Positions 10,801-20,639 of a stretch of 64,000 nt of DNA are shown piece after piece. Position 1 is the first letter of the stretch. Each line of letters starts with the position of its first letter. The DNA lies in NCBI RefSeq assembly GCF_034314045.1, contig NZ_JAVIWL010000001.1, positions 3,286,001 through 3,350,000 of the forward strand, written 5' to 3'. The notes below the pieces were generated by a model. It did not search any database and was not told where the DNA came from. It was given only the letters and a program-made list of their open reading frames with translations. Position numbers and translations under genes: made by a program. The DNA is from Glaciimonas sp. CA11.2 (lineage in GTDB: Bacteria > Pseudomonadota > Gammaproteobacteria > Burkholderiales > Burkholderiaceae_D).

Positions 10801-13800
10801 ATGTCTAAAAAGCAACAAAATAATCCTGTCGCCGTGCCTCGAATCACACTATTGTGGCGTGCGATTACGAGCGCATACCAACGTATTAACCTGCTAACAC
10901 ATCATTTGGTCGGGTTTGTGCTGAAGACCTTGGTCGTGGCGTATTTTATATTTTGTGGGGTGTTTCTGACGCTGCGTTATGTGGTTCTGCCAAATATTAG
11001 CCACTACAAAAGTAACGTTGAACAAATCGTCAGCAGTGCGCTTGGATCTCCGATATCAATTGGAACGATTGCGGCATCATGGGACGGTTTGCAACCGACG
11101 CTGACGTTGACCGATGTCATTGTTGCGGATCAAAAAAAATCACCTGCTTTAAGTTTGCCGCAAGTTGCTGCCACACTATCCTGGCGTTCGTTATTGTTAG
11201 GTACGCTGCGCCTTGATTCATTAGAAGTTGATCGCCCGAATCTACAAATAGAACGCGATACGGCAGGTAACTTGTTTATCGCCGGGATTCCAATTAATCC
11301 CAAATCCGAGAATGGCGGCGGCGGTGCAGAATGGGTTTTGGCACAAAATCAAATTGTGATTCGTCAAGGACGTGTCAGCTGGAACGATAAGTTGCGGGGC
11401 GCACCAGAACTAGCGCTCACGAATGTTGATGTGGTAATAAACAACCGTTGGCGTCACCATCGGCTATCAGTGCGGGCAACGCCACCTGCGACATTTTCTA
11501 CGCCGATTGATTTGCGCGCTGAATTCACGCATCCAGTGTTTGCTCGGAAGAAAGCCGATATTTCTCGTTGGAAGGGAACGCTTTACGCGGACATTCGGAA
11601 TACAGATTTAACACTCTGGAAAGCTTACGTCGATTATCCGATTGAACTAAATCAAGGAAAGGGCGCGGTAAGAGCCTGGCTTGATCTTGATCATGCCAAG
11701 GTGGTCGATTTTGCTGCCGATGTGGAATTAGCCGATTTGTCGGTACGTTTGCGCAAAGATTTAGCGCTCCTGACTTTGCGTCAGGTACATGGTCGGATTT
11801 CCGCGCAGGAAGAAATCGGACCGTCATCAGCAGATGGCGTACCGACCTTCGGTAGCAACGGGCATCATATTTCGTTGACGGATTTTTCGTTCGAAACCAT
11901 GGACGGTTTGGTCCTTCCGCGCACCACCATTAATGAGTCTTATTTGCCAGCCAAAGGTAGTCGGCCAGAAAAATACTCTTTAACCGCCGACAGGCTTGTA
12001 CTGCAAACCTTAGCTGATTTTGCTCAGCGCTTGCCGTTGACCAAGTCACAAGTCCAGATGCTGAACGACTATGCACCGCGTGGCGAGTTACACAATTTCT
12101 CAGCCCAGTGGCAGGGCACTTATCCAGCAGTTACCGCTTATCATGCTAAGGGACAGTTTAAAGGACTGAGCCTAGCTGCGCAGTCGTCTCGAGTTGCTCA
12201 ACCAAAAACGGCATCCCAGCCAGCGCAACCGGCCATGTCAGCTATTCCTGGCGTTGATAATATTACTGGCAGTATCGACGTTAGTCAGTCAGGCGGTTCG
12301 CTCAACGTTGCGTCGGACAAAATGTCAGTGACCTTGCCCGGCTATTTTGTGCAACCGGTGATGCCGTTCCAGCACCTGGACTTAAAGGCGCATTGGCAGG
12401 TTCAGGATGGCATGTTAGAAAAATTAGCTCAGAAAGCGTTACCCTCACCATCAATCCCAAGGCAGGGCAAAAATCTGCTGATACAAATTGATAGCCTGAA
12501 TTTTGTGCAGGATGGAGCCGCCGGATCACTATCGGGCACCCATTTGTTGCCGTTAGGGCGTCATGACGGTGGTCTCGGAATGATCGATATAACCGGCCAG
12601 ATAAGCATGTTTCAAATAAATACTATCGGGTCTTATTTGCCGTTACACACCCCTGAGCATTTGCGACACTGGTTGGTTGGCGCATTGAAAGACGGGACCG
12701 CACGTGACGTAACGATTAAACTTAAAGGTGATCTTGCACATTTTCCATTTAATACGCCAGCGAACGATCCTACCGCAAAAGCCAAGGGTGAGTTTAGCGT
12801 TTTCGGTAAGATTGATAACGGAACAATGGAATATGATCCTGGTATTTTTGGTCAGGACGGCAAGCAACCCTTGTGGCCGCTTCTGGAAAAAATTAACGGA
12901 ACGATTGCCGTGGACAGGACACGGTTGCAAATTAAGGCTGATAGCGCTAAAACGACTAACGTGGCGTTGAGCAATGTGGTCGCAACGGTTCCGGATTTAT
13001 TGTCGCATGATGGAATGCTCAATATTGAGGGGAAAGGTGCCGGTGCGCTCGGCGATTTTCTGTCCTTTGTTAATAACAGTCCAGTTGAGCACTGGATTGG
13101 TGGTTTTACGAATGAGTCTGAAGGCAAGGGCAACGCGCAACTCAATCTCGATCTTCACATTCCCTTGGCGCATGCATTCGATTCTAAAGTCAATGGTACG
13201 GTCCAATTTTTTAACAATGACGTTGTGTTGCAAAAGATCATTCCGCCATTACAAGGCGTCAATGGCAAACTTGAATTCAATCAAAAAGGGTTCAATCTAA
13301 ATGGACTCAAGGGTTCTTTTCTTGGCGGTCCGGTTCAGGCCAGTGGTGGCACGCAGCCAGATGGTCAGAGCAAAATCAAGATTGACGGTGTGGCAACGCT
13401 GGATGGGTTAAAAATAGTGTATCCAAGTGCCAACGCGCAAAGTATTTTGAGTCATGCCAGTGGTGCCAGTCGCTACAGCGCAACCGTATCTATCCATGAT
13501 CATCATACCGAATTGCTGGTTGATTCCAGTTTACAAGGGCTGACATTGAATTTCCCCGCACCATTGCAAAAGGCTGCTAATGACAGCTTGCCACTTAAAT
13601 TTGAATGGGTCGGCGTAACGTCTAATGATCCATTATTTTTACGTGACGAAATTCGTATATCTTTGGGCGCGGCGATGGCTGCACGCTATCAACGGCAGAA
13701 ATCCATCGACAAAGAAGCCGAATGGAAAGTATTGCGTGGCGGTATCGGGGTCAATGCACCTATACCGGAACCCGATAGCGGAGTGGTCATTAATCTGAAT

Positions 13801-15048
13801 GCGAAATCGTTAAACCTTGATCAGTGGAGTGATCTGGCAGGCGCTGCTAACGATGGCTCGGCTAATAAAGCTATCACAGATCCAGCTCAACTTGCTGGTA
13901 TCGCCCAATATGTCAAACCGGAGGTAGTGGCGGTCCGGGCTGGTGAATTGATTCTCATGGGAAAAAAGCTGAACAATGTGGTGGTGGGCGCATCGCATCA
14001 AAAAAATATATGGCAGGCAAATATCGACTCTACTCAGGCATCTGGTTACGTGACCTGGAATACGGTCAGTTCTGGGCACGGCCTTGGTAAGGTCACAGCA
14101 CGCTTGTCATCGCTGATCATTCCAGAGAACGCGACGTCGGATGTGAAAGAAATATTAGAGAGCAAAGATGCTGCGACCGAGATACCGGGTCTTGATATCG
14201 TTGCTGAAGATTTTCAGTTAATGGATAAAAAATTAGGTCGGCTGGAACTGGTTGCTGACAACGTGCATGCCGATGTCGGTAGCGAATGGCGTATACGGCG
14301 ATTGTCCATTCGCAATCCCGATGCCGAACTCAAGGCAGCGGGCAAATGGACCACGGTCAATGACAATAACTTGACCAATTTAACTTATGCGCTAGACGTC
14401 AATGATGCAGGAAAATTGCTCGAACGTTTTGGTTTCGCCCATATCCTTAAGAGCACCAAAGGGCGGATGGATGGCGATGTTACATGGAAGGGATTGCCGT
14501 TTTCAATTGATATACCATCACTAACAGGACAGATTAATCTGGATATGCAACAGGGTCAATTTCTCAAAGTCGATCCCGGTGCAGCCAAGTTGCTGGGCGT
14601 ACTCAGCCTGCAGTCATTGCCGCGTCGCCTGACACTAGATTTCAGGGATGTATTTTCGGAAGGGTTTGCGTTCGACAGCGTCACCGCCACGGCGACGATT
14701 GCGCAAGGCAAGGCAACCACTGATAACTTCAAGATGCGTAGTGTGGCGGCGACGGTTTTGTTGAGTGGTAGCGCTGACATTGCTCAGGAAACGCAGAATT
14801 TGCATGTCGCTGTTCTTCCGGAAATTAATGCGGGTGCGGCCTCGCTGGCAGTATTGGCAATCAATCCTGTGGTTGGCATCGGTACTTTTTTAGCCCAGTT
14901 ATTTCTACGTGATCCGTTGATGCGGGCTTTCACTTTTGAGTATGATATTACTGGTCCATGGAAAGATCCGATAGTGAAGAAAATCGGGCATAAAGACGAT
15001 CAGTCTGAAGGCAAAAGTAATGCTACAACTGTCATCGAAAATCATTAG
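10801..15048 (+). CDS. yhdP: YhdP-family AsmA-like envelope protein
   Basis: A very large protein of about 1415 residues. One N-terminal membrane anchor (about residues 45-65, VLKTLVVAYFIFCGVFLTLRYVVLP) precedes a long periplasmic region of repeating beta-rich segments, typical of the AsmA/TamB-like superfamily. The C-terminal ALAVLAINPVVGIGTFLAQLFLRDPL region is the most conserved part of YhdP. In Escherichia coli, YhdP takes part in phospholipid transport to the outer membrane; that role is assumed here by family. The start was set at ATG 10801; an adjacent in-frame TTG at 10798 is less likely. The glnE-yhdP-nitrilase order is familiar from Burkholderiales. Confidence 0.92.
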   Translation: MSKKQQNNPVAVPRITLLWRAITSAYQRINLLTHHLVGFVLKTLVVAYFIFCGVFLTLRYVVLPNISHYKSNVEQIVSSALGSPISIGTIAASWDGLQPTLTLTDVIVADQKKSPALSLPQVAATLSWRSLLLGTLRLDSLEVDRPNLQIERDTAGNLFIAGIPINPKSENGGGGAEWVLAQNQIVIRQGRVSWNDKLRGAPELALTNVDVVINNRWRHHRLSVRATPPATFSTPIDLRAEFTHPVFARKKADISRWKGTLYADIRNTDLTLWKAYVDYPIELNQGKGAVRAWLDLDHAKVVDFAADVELADLSVRLRKDLALLTLRQVHGRISAQEEIGPSSADGVPTFGSNGHHISLTDFSFETMDGLVLPRTTINESYLPAKGSRPEKYSLTADRLVLQTLADFAQRLPLTKSQVQMLNDYAPRGELHNFSAQWQGTYPAVTAYHAKGQFKGLSLAAQSSRVAQPKTASQPAQPAMSAIPGVDNITGSIDVSQSGGSLNVASDKMSVTLPGYFVQPVMPFQHLDLKAHWQVQDGMLEKLAQKALPSPSIPRQGKNLLIQIDSLNFVQDGAAGSLSGTHLLPLGRHDGGLGMIDITGQISMFQINTIGSYLPLHTPEHLRHWLVGALKDGTARDVTIKLKGDLAHFPFNTPANDPTAKAKGEFSVFGKIDNGTMEYDPGIFGQDGKQPLWPLLEKINGTIAVDRTRLQIKADSAKTTNVALSNVVATVPDLLSHDGMLNIEGKGAGALGDFLSFVNNSPVEHWIGGFTNESEGKGNAQLNLDLHIPLAHAFDSKVNGTVQFFNNDVVLQKIIPPLQGVNGKLEFNQKGFNLNGLKGSFLGGPVQASGGTQPDGQSKIKIDGVATLDGLKIVYPSANAQSILSHASGASRYSATVSIHDHHTELLVDSSLQGLTLNFPAPLQKAANDSLPLKFEWVGVTSNDPLFLRDEIRISLGAAMAARYQRQKSIDKEAEWKVLRGGIGVNAPIPEPDSGVVINLNAKSLNLDQWSDLAGAANDGSANKAITDPAQLAGIAQYVKPEVVAVRAGELILMGKKLNNVVVGASHQKNIWQANIDSTQASGYVTWNTVSSGHGLGKVTARLSSLIIPENATSDVKEILESKDAATEIPGLDIVAEDFQLMDKKLGRLELVADNVHADVGSEWRIRRLSIRNPDAELKAAGKWTTVNDNNLTNLTYALDVNDAGKLLERFGFAHILKSTKGRMDGDVTWKGLPFSIDIPSLTGQINLDMQQGQFLKVDPGAAKLLGVLSLQSLPRRLTLDFRDVFSEGFAFDSVTATATIAQGKATTDNFKMRSVAATVLLSGSADIAQETQNLHVAVLPEINAGAASLAVLAINPVVGIGTFLAQLFLRDPLMRAFTFEYDITGPWKDPIVKKIGHKDDQSEGKSNATTVIENH

Positions 15049-15056
15049 AGTTAACA

Positions 15057-15095
15057 TTAAAAGCAAAGATTAAAAGTAAAAATTAAAAGCAAAGC
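15057..15095 (+). repeat. 13-bp tandem repeat, three copies
   Basis: Three consecutive 13-base units of the form TTAAAAGYAAARM lie just after the yhdP stop codon and before the nitrilase gene. The second copy carries two substitutions. It is non-coding and probably slippage-generated. Confidence 0.7.
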
Positions 15096-15176
15096 AATCA
15101 CCATCAATTAGTCAGTAGCTGTATCGCTTTAAAAAAATAGCGCAAATCACATTAACCTGAGAGTCGGAGTCGAAAT

Positions 15177-15995
15177 ATGATGAATCAAGCTACAAGCCCA
15201 TTCAAAATTGCCGCCATACAAATGGTGTCGACGCCGCAGGTTGAAGAAAATTTTTCTACCGCGCGAAAATTGGTCGCTGAAGCGGCACAGCAAGGTGCGC
15301 AATTAGTTTTACTGCCTGAATATTGGCCGATCATGGGATGGCAAGATAGCGACAAAGTGACCATTGCCGAATCTCTTGGCGCTGGCCCTATTCAACGTTT
15401 TATGGCAGGGCTGGCAAAAGAACATAATATTCATTTGATCGGCGGCACGTTGCCGCTTATCTCGCAAGAGTCAGGAAAAGTGCTTAACGCCACGTTGGTG
15501 TATGGCCCTGGCGGCGAGCAGTTGAGTCATTACGATAAAATTCACTTATTTAGTTTTAATAAAGGCGAAGAATCGTACGACGAGGCGCGCACCATTTCTT
15601 ATGGCAAAGACGTCACCACTTTCAATGCACCGTGTGGCAAAGTTGGCCTTTCAGTATGCTATGACTTGCGCTTTCCTGAGTTGTACCGCGCCATGGGCGA
15701 TTGCAGTTTAATTGTGATGCCGGCCGCCTTCACTTACACGACCGGTAAAGCGCACTGGGAAATTTTATTGCGTGCCCGCGCCATCGAAAATCAATGCTAT
15801 GTTTTAGCTGCCGCGCAAGGCGGTAAACATCCGAATGGCCGCCGCACATGGGGCCACAGTATGTTGATTGATCCTTGGGGCGAAATCAAAATGGTACTGC
15901 CTGAAGGCGAAGGTGTCGTCAGCGGCGAGATCGACGCCGATTACATGCGACAAGTGCGTGAAAATCTGCCAGCTTTGCGACATCGGAAGTTGTAA
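15177..15995 (+). CDS. Carbon-nitrogen hydrolase (Nit-type omega-amidase family)
   Basis: A 272-residue nitrilase-superfamily enzyme with the full catalytic set: Glu48 in LLPEYWP, Lys121 in HYDKIHLF and Cys161 in SVCYDLRFPELYR. The VCYDLRFPELYR motif and the GWQDSDK segment place it with bacterial Nit1-type proteins, which hydrolyse deaminated glutathione or related omega-amides. A GGAG ribosome site precedes the ATG pair. In related genomes, as I recall them, tldD follows directly; here tldD is about 24 kb further on, beyond the Tad cluster. Confidence 0.93.
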   Translation: MMNQATSPFKIAAIQMVSTPQVEENFSTARKLVAEAAQQGAQLVLLPEYWPIMGWQDSDKVTIAESLGAGPIQRFMAGLAKEHNIHLIGGTLPLISQESGKVLNATLVYGPGGEQLSHYDKIHLFSFNKGEESYDEARTISYGKDVTTFNAPCGKVGLSVCYDLRFPELYRAMGDCSLIVMPAAFTYTTGKAHWEILLRARAIENQCYVLAAAQGGKHPNGRRTWGHSMLIDPWGEIKMVLPEGEGVVSGEIDADYMRQVRENLPALRHRKL

Positions 15996-16053
15996 TTTCT
16001 TTTGCTTTAATGAATGTCTCGGAGTAGACCCGCAGATATCCGAAAGAGGCTAG

Positions 16054-16078
16054 GAAAGGCTGATCAATTGGGCCTTTC
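16054..16078. terminator. Possible weak hairpin terminator between convergent genes
   Basis: A 7-bp inverted repeat (GAAAGGC with GCCTTTC) lies between the convergent nitrilase and long TadE genes. It lacks a good T tract on either strand, so termination is uncertain. Confidence 0.35.
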
Positions 16079-16088
16079 TGCAGAGTTG

Positions 16089-17237
16089 TTATGGCGCATT
16101 AAACTTTAGCGCGGGGTTATCGAACATCGAGATGACGCGTGCGCGCATGGTGCCGGATGGACACAATTCATCTTGGGTATATTGGGTCAGACGAATAGAG
16201 TTCGGTACGTTGGCTTTGCACGTCACGCCGACAAACTCAGGTTCCAGACCAGCACCCTTAAAGGTGAAATTTTCCTTGTATTCATCGGTCGGCTTGAATA
16301 GCTTTATCAGATCACCTGGATTTTTGAGGCCGTTGTAATCAAAGCCCATGCCTTGGGTTACCAGCGCTGAAATCTGCGCTGGATTGATCCCCGCTTTATC
16401 TACCCGATAATTGCCGCCGAAACCCGATGCACCACCAATCAACTGGGATAAATTTCCATACTGACCATTGTTAAGCACCATGCCCACGTGATTGGTTGGT
16501 GCGAGCGGATTGAGCTCTCCATAAATCCGTTTAATCGCGACCGCTCCGGGCGCCGACCAGGAGTTAGTCACCATAGTCAGGCTGCCCAACGCCAGATTGG
16601 TCGTCACGCCGTCGCTACTTGCGCCAGCGGGCGGCGTGATCCCAAAACGTTGTTGCATGAATGCTGTAATAAATTCCCCTAATCCGATGGCACCGTTGAC
16701 TTGAACTCGTTCGTAAGGTTTATCATCAAGCTTGAGGCTGGTGAGCGTATTGTGAGTAGGATCGAATCCCATCGGACCGCCGGGTGCCGTATTGGCGTTA
16801 GTCGTGACTGTTAATGCGCTGCTGGTGACGGCACCAAAGGTAGCGCTTGCAAACGTGTTGGTAAAAAAGCGAGCGGCTGTCGTCATCCAATCTGGATGAT
16901 CTTGCATCATCGCGTCGCCTCCCGGGGCTTGCGATTGTCGTGCGCCACGTGGCGTTAGATAAACGTTTCGAAACACTTTGGGCGCTAGATCTGCATCGCT
17001 ACTGTAAAGCGACTGCACGTCCGCTGTCCCGTTGTCTTTATAGGCAGTTCTTTCCCACATAGCGAAGCGTGGGGCTTCAGCATTTAACTGCGCCAGTTCT
17101 CCAAAGCGCCACACCCACTGCATCGCAAACAAAAATACCATAAACAGGCTGAGCGCCACCACTGACTCGAATAACGCCTGCCCAAACTGACGGCGGGAAG
17201 GTAATAGATAAAGCCTGCGGGTTTGCGATATAAGCAT
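16089..17237 (-). CDS. Long TadE-like pilus assembly protein, copy 1
   Basis: A 382-residue protein with a pilin-like N terminus: a positively charged leader, then FGQALFESVVALSLFMVFLF. Gly followed by Glu at +5 and a hydrophobic helix matches the prepilin-peptidase site of TadE and Flp proteins. The remaining 330 or so residues are predicted to be extracytoplasmic. At about twice usual TadE length, it carries a large domain I do not recognise. It starts 5 bases after the TadG-like copy 1 stop. A collinear paralogue lies at 31238-32425, sharing long identical blocks such as GPMGFDPTHNTLT and FITAFMQQRFG. Confidence 0.75.
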   Translation of the reverse strand: MLISQTRRLYLLPSRRQFGQALFESVVALSLFMVFLFAMQWVWRFGELAQLNAEAPRFAMWERTAYKDNGTADVQSLYSSDADLAPKVFRNVYLTPRGARQSQAPGGDAMMQDHPDWMTTAARFFTNTFASATFGAVTSSALTVTTNANTAPGGPMGFDPTHNTLTSLKLDDKPYERVQVNGAIGLGEFITAFMQQRFGITPPAGASSDGVTTNLALGSLTMVTNSWSAPGAVAIKRIYGELNPLAPTNHVGMVLNNGQYGNLSQLIGGASGFGGNYRVDKAGINPAQISALVTQGMGFDYNGLKNPGDLIKLFKPTDEYKENFTFKGAGLEPEFVGVTCKANVPNSIRLTQYTQDELCPSGTMRARVISMFDNPALKFNAP

Positions 17238-17242
17238 AGGAC

Positions 17243-19690
17243 TCAGTCAATCAGGAAGAACAACGATTTCTCAGGATAATTCAGTCCTTCCAGTCGTGCG
17301 TTCCAGTACGGCAGCATCAGATTGGCGTGCGAGACAATTTGCGAGCGAGTGGTCCAACGCTCAACCGGTGCGCGATAATAGACGCGCGCCTTGCCAATAG
17401 CCTTCAGATAATTTTGTTTTATTTCCGCGTCATAATCATGTAACGGCGCTCGGCCGAGATTGAATTTGCTTTCTGATTTTAGCGGTAATTTGTCGGTCGT
17501 TTCTTGCAATGCCACCACGAACGAAGGGCCAAGATCCTTTAAGGCTGAATTCTGTATTTCTTTGCTGGCGACAAATATATTACTGGCGGCACGGTCACCT
17601 ATTTGATAGTTGCCCATATTTGCGTCGCGCATTTCCCACAAGCCAAATCTTTCCGCAGGCAATCCCATGTCGGCTGCAACCGCACCGCCCAATCCCGGTT
17701 TTTGAAATAACGTTTCGGTTCCGCGCGAGGAGCGCATGCCGAGCACATCAATCAGATCGCCGAGACCCAACGCCTTGAGAAAGAACTGGGTGAACTTGTT
17801 TGGCGCGTTGACGGGATCATCGAATACCGTATTCGCCATCGTAAAACCGCTACCGAGCATGTTTGAAATGGACGTGGCGACATTGCCGCCCAGATTGGAC
17901 AGGTTCTGAAAATTTGCTGCTTGTTGTGCCAGCGCAGTGGCCATTTCAACTTCGGCATCGCCACCACCCGGACTTGGTGCGTTGAGTGCAGCGCCCGACG
18001 CTGGCATCCCGGCAGGCGCACCGCCTACGACGCCAGTCAGGTTGCTTGCATTAGCGTCAGGTAGATTCACTGCTGACGAAGCAGAGCTACTTCCATTGAT
18101 GCCGCCACCGGCAGCATCCAAAATTGGTGCCAACGTGGCCATAGCGGCGTTGTTCAACGTTTCGGTGGCGGTCGCTATTTGCGGCTGGCCTTTCATTGCG
18201 CGGTTGGCTGAGGCCTTGGCGATATTCATGACACCGCGTTCGTAATATTTTTTTGCAGCACCAGCGGCCAACGATGCGCATGCGCCGCCGATGCGGGGTG
18301 CATACACCTCGCCGGTTGGTAACGTGAAATACATACAGTCATCAATCCCTGTTGCCTCGCCCCAAAATGCTTTCTTCCAGGCGGGCGTAGCGTTCACCAC
18401 ATCTATAAACTTGTCTAAGTCATCGGGAATCGTTTGGTTTTTATTCAAACCTTGACGACCCACCTTGGACATTGTTACCGCACCTGCCATCGGGATGTGG
18501 ATATTGAACAGATGGGGATTAATTTCCATGATATCGATGTTGCTCCATGCATATGTCCCGTCCTGCATTTGAATCATGCGTGTACCGCCAGTACGCTCAT
18601 AAAGACACATTATCGGACTCACGATAAGACCTACCGTATTCATGAATCCTTCGATAACGGGACCAATCACGTCGGCCGCAACATTACCTGCCAACGCGGG
18701 GACGATCTGTTCCAGACCGTTGACCGATAGGCCTGTTAGCAACCCATTCGTCGCGCTCAAATTACAGCCATCCACTGTCCATAAACCAACGGCATTGGGA
18801 AACAGGCGACGACCGCCCATACCACTCGTCAACTTGAACATATCTGCCATCATCAAGCGATGTACCAAATTGAATTCAGCAGTGCCTTTATCGCCAGGAA
18901 CTTTGGTTTTCATTTCAGTGCTGCCCATAAACTTACGCGGCGGCTGATGCAGCTTAATCATGCTGCCGAAATCAACTAGACTTTTACCGATCTGATACAT
19001 CACCGTTTGCGGAATGTATTCTGCTTGCGGTGCATTCGCTGTCAGCAAATCTTTTTGCATTGAGATCAAGGCAGAAGCGGTAGTTGCCAGATGGACCTGT
19101 TGCGAAGCAAAAATGGCGTAGTTAGTCAGCGATGTAGTCGCCGTGCCAGCATTGGCTAATACCTGACTGGTGACGCGCACGCCATTGACGATCTTTTCCC
19201 AATAGTCGCTAAAGGTTGAGACGGTTTTGAGGATGCTCGATAAACCGGTACCGATATAGGGGATGAATTTGGTTAAGGCAGCCGTTGCCTTCAGCACCTT
19301 GGCGTTATTACGCCAGTACTGGTCCGACATGGTGACGTTAGACCACATCGCCGTCATTTGTCCAACAGCCTGATAGTTCGCAATCATGGCGCGGTTGGTG
19401 TAGGCGGTGTAATTGAGTCCTTCAGCGGCGACGTTAGCTGAACTGTAAGCAATGGCATCGGCTGCATTGGTCAGGCGGCGCTTTTCAGCAGTTAATTGCG
19501 CCATGTTATAAATGGCAAATAATCCGATACAAAGCACTGCAAGAAAAAAGATGGTAATAGGTAAAACCGCACCACGTTGTGTGCGGAGCATATCGCCATG
19601 AGCTTTTGAAAAAGTATTTTTGCGCGCGTATTGTAGAGAAAAATCGGGTTCCGTTTTTAACAAAATAGCCTCAACGCTCAGGTCGTTCAT
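17243..19690 (-). CDS. TadG-like pilus assembly protein, copy 1
   Basis: This 815-residue protein has the TadG/Tad-like N terminus: RGAVLPITIFFLAVLCIGLF, a single membrane helix at about residues 39-62, followed by the conserved NAADAIAYSSANVAAEGLNY region. The rest is a long exported domain with an Ala/Ser/Gly-rich stretch near residues 540-600. The extended N terminus (MNDLSVEAIL...) may be artificial; MLRTQRGAVLP at about residue 34 is an alternative start. The paralogue at 32430-34850 is collinear over almost its whole length. It is followed by long TadE copy 1. Confidence 0.8.
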   Translation of the reverse strand: MNDLSVEAILLKTEPDFSLQYARKNTFSKAHGDMLRTQRGAVLPITIFFLAVLCIGLFAIYNMAQLTAEKRRLTNAADAIAYSSANVAAEGLNYTAYTNRAMIANYQAVGQMTAMWSNVTMSDQYWRNNAKVLKATAALTKFIPYIGTGLSSILKTVSTFSDYWEKIVNGVRVTSQVLANAGTATTSLTNYAIFASQQVHLATTASALISMQKDLLTANAPQAEYIPQTVMYQIGKSLVDFGSMIKLHQPPRKFMGSTEMKTKVPGDKGTAEFNLVHRLMMADMFKLTSGMGGRRLFPNAVGLWTVDGCNLSATNGLLTGLSVNGLEQIVPALAGNVAADVIGPVIEGFMNTVGLIVSPIMCLYERTGGTRMIQMQDGTYAWSNIDIMEINPHLFNIHIPMAGAVTMSKVGRQGLNKNQTIPDDLDKFIDVVNATPAWKKAFWGEATGIDDCMYFTLPTGEVYAPRIGGACASLAAGAAKKYYERGVMNIAKASANRAMKGQPQIATATETLNNAAMATLAPILDAAGGGINGSSSASSAVNLPDANASNLTGVVGGAPAGMPASGAALNAPSPGGGDAEVEMATALAQQAANFQNLSNLGGNVATSISNMLGSGFTMANTVFDDPVNAPNKFTQFFLKALGLGDLIDVLGMRSSRGTETLFQKPGLGGAVAADMGLPAERFGLWEMRDANMGNYQIGDRAASNIFVASKEIQNSALKDLGPSFVVALQETTDKLPLKSESKFNLGRAPLHDYDAEIKQNYLKAIGKARVYYRAPVERWTTRSQIVSHANLMLPYWNARLEGLNYPEKSLFFLID

Positions 19691-20069
19691 GTGACATTGT
19701 TGAGATCATAGAAATTTATGGTCGGGATCTGGAAGCTAGCCGCGATATTAATATCTTGATACGACATTCAATCGGCGTGAATGACAAGCGGTGTCATGAA
19801 TCTTGAATTTAATGACGCGGGGAAGATGATGGTTGATAGTAGAAAGGTTTTGTTACGGGGTGATGACGACCGCCAGTTTGCATCCGAATTACATTTTTTA
19901 TTGTGAATTAACTTGGCATAAGAGCGAAACGTATTGCTACGTTCTACAGAAAAATAACGCAAAAAAGCACGCGCGTGACGATGTTCACGCTGTCTCTTTT
20001 ATAAAATAGTGATGGAAGTTTTATCAGAAGACGATCGCATTGCGCGATCGTTTTTAGTACGGCGTAACG
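19691..20069. other. Non-coding gap separating the distal TadG/TadE pair
   Basis: These 379 bases break the otherwise compact minus-strand Tad cluster. They contain a hairpin at 20032-20055 and no open frame of coding quality. A separate minus-strand promoter for TadG copy 1 is expected here, but no clear hexamers were found. A TATAAA-like box on the plus strand at about 20000 lies only about 30 bases before the hairpin. Confidence 0.5.
20032..20055 (+). terminator. Hairpin terminator in the TadG copy 1 upstream gap
   Basis: A perfect 7-bp stem (CGATCGC with GCGATCG) and a 5-base loop are followed by five T on the plus strand. No plus-strand gene precedes it. Read on the minus strand it follows the DUF192 gene and leads into a moderately T-rich stretch (TCTTCTG), so it may end the main Tad transcript. 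Confidence 0.6.
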
Positions 20070-20438
20070 TTAGAAATGTGGCGTTGAAACTGGTAAAAGA
20101 ACGACTATCTGGATGACCTTGCCAGTAACCGGTTGAGCAAGTTCTGCCAGACAATCATCCACTTTCAAACCAAGCCGAGCGGCGTTTCCGGCGCTCAACT
20201 CAAGGCAGGAATGCGCTTTAGCCGCAGCAAATTTCCATGGTCGGATATGTTCCACAATACGCATGATATTTCCATCTAGATCAATAAATACTGCATCAAT
20301 TGGCAATCGCATGAAGCATGTATGGATGCTATTGCATGGAGAAATCAGCATTCCTTGCTGGTCATTTAGAGGAAGTGAACCCAACAAACCGACAGCGCGT
20401 TTCCAAAAATTATTGGCGATCCGGACGTCAATTTTCAT
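20070..20438 (-). CDS. DUF192 family protein
   Basis: A 122-residue protein with the DUF192 core: RAVGLLGS near residue 15, QGMLISPCNSIHTCFMRLPIDAVFID at about residues 28-54, and the AHSCLELSAGNAARLGLKVGD-like ending (GNAARLGLKVDDCL). Many DUF192 proteins have a signal peptide; this one starts directly with the domain, so it is probably cytoplasmic. Short DUF192 proteins are often found near Tad loci in betaproteobacteria, as I recall. The function is unknown. It is the last gene of the continuous part of the cluster. Confidence 0.85.
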   Translation of the reverse strand: MKIDVRIANNFWKRAVGLLGSLPLNDQQGMLISPCNSIHTCFMRLPIDAVFIDLDGNIMRIVEHIRPWKFAAAKAHSCLELSAGNAARLGLKVDDCLAELAQPVTGKVIQIVVLLPVSTPHF

Positions 20439-20548
20439 AGGGTAGTTTGTTATTTGAACGCGTGGTCAGTGCGATGGCGAGTGTGGAGTGGGTCATCGTC
20501 TTTAACAATCTGATGATGCGTGAAGAAAAAATAATGAGGCTATAAGTT

Positions 20549-20587
20549 ACACAAATAAACCACACAAATAAACGCCACAAATAATGG
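20549..20587 (+). repeat. 13-bp tandem repeat, three copies
   Basis: Three successive 13-base units related to ACACAAATAAACC occur upstream of the DUF192 gene; the third copy has diverged. Period and copy number match the repeat after yhdP, but the unit sequence is different. Confidence 0.6.
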
Positions 20588-20639
20588 ACTGATCGTCTTG
20601 CGGTATCAGCGTGGTACGTCTATAAATATGAAGTGGTCA

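Noticed and set aside
19999..20055. Possible plus-strand small RNA ending at the hairpin at 20032
   Set aside because: The only -10-like box lies about 30 bases before the hairpin, leaving too short a transcript, and no -35 box was found.
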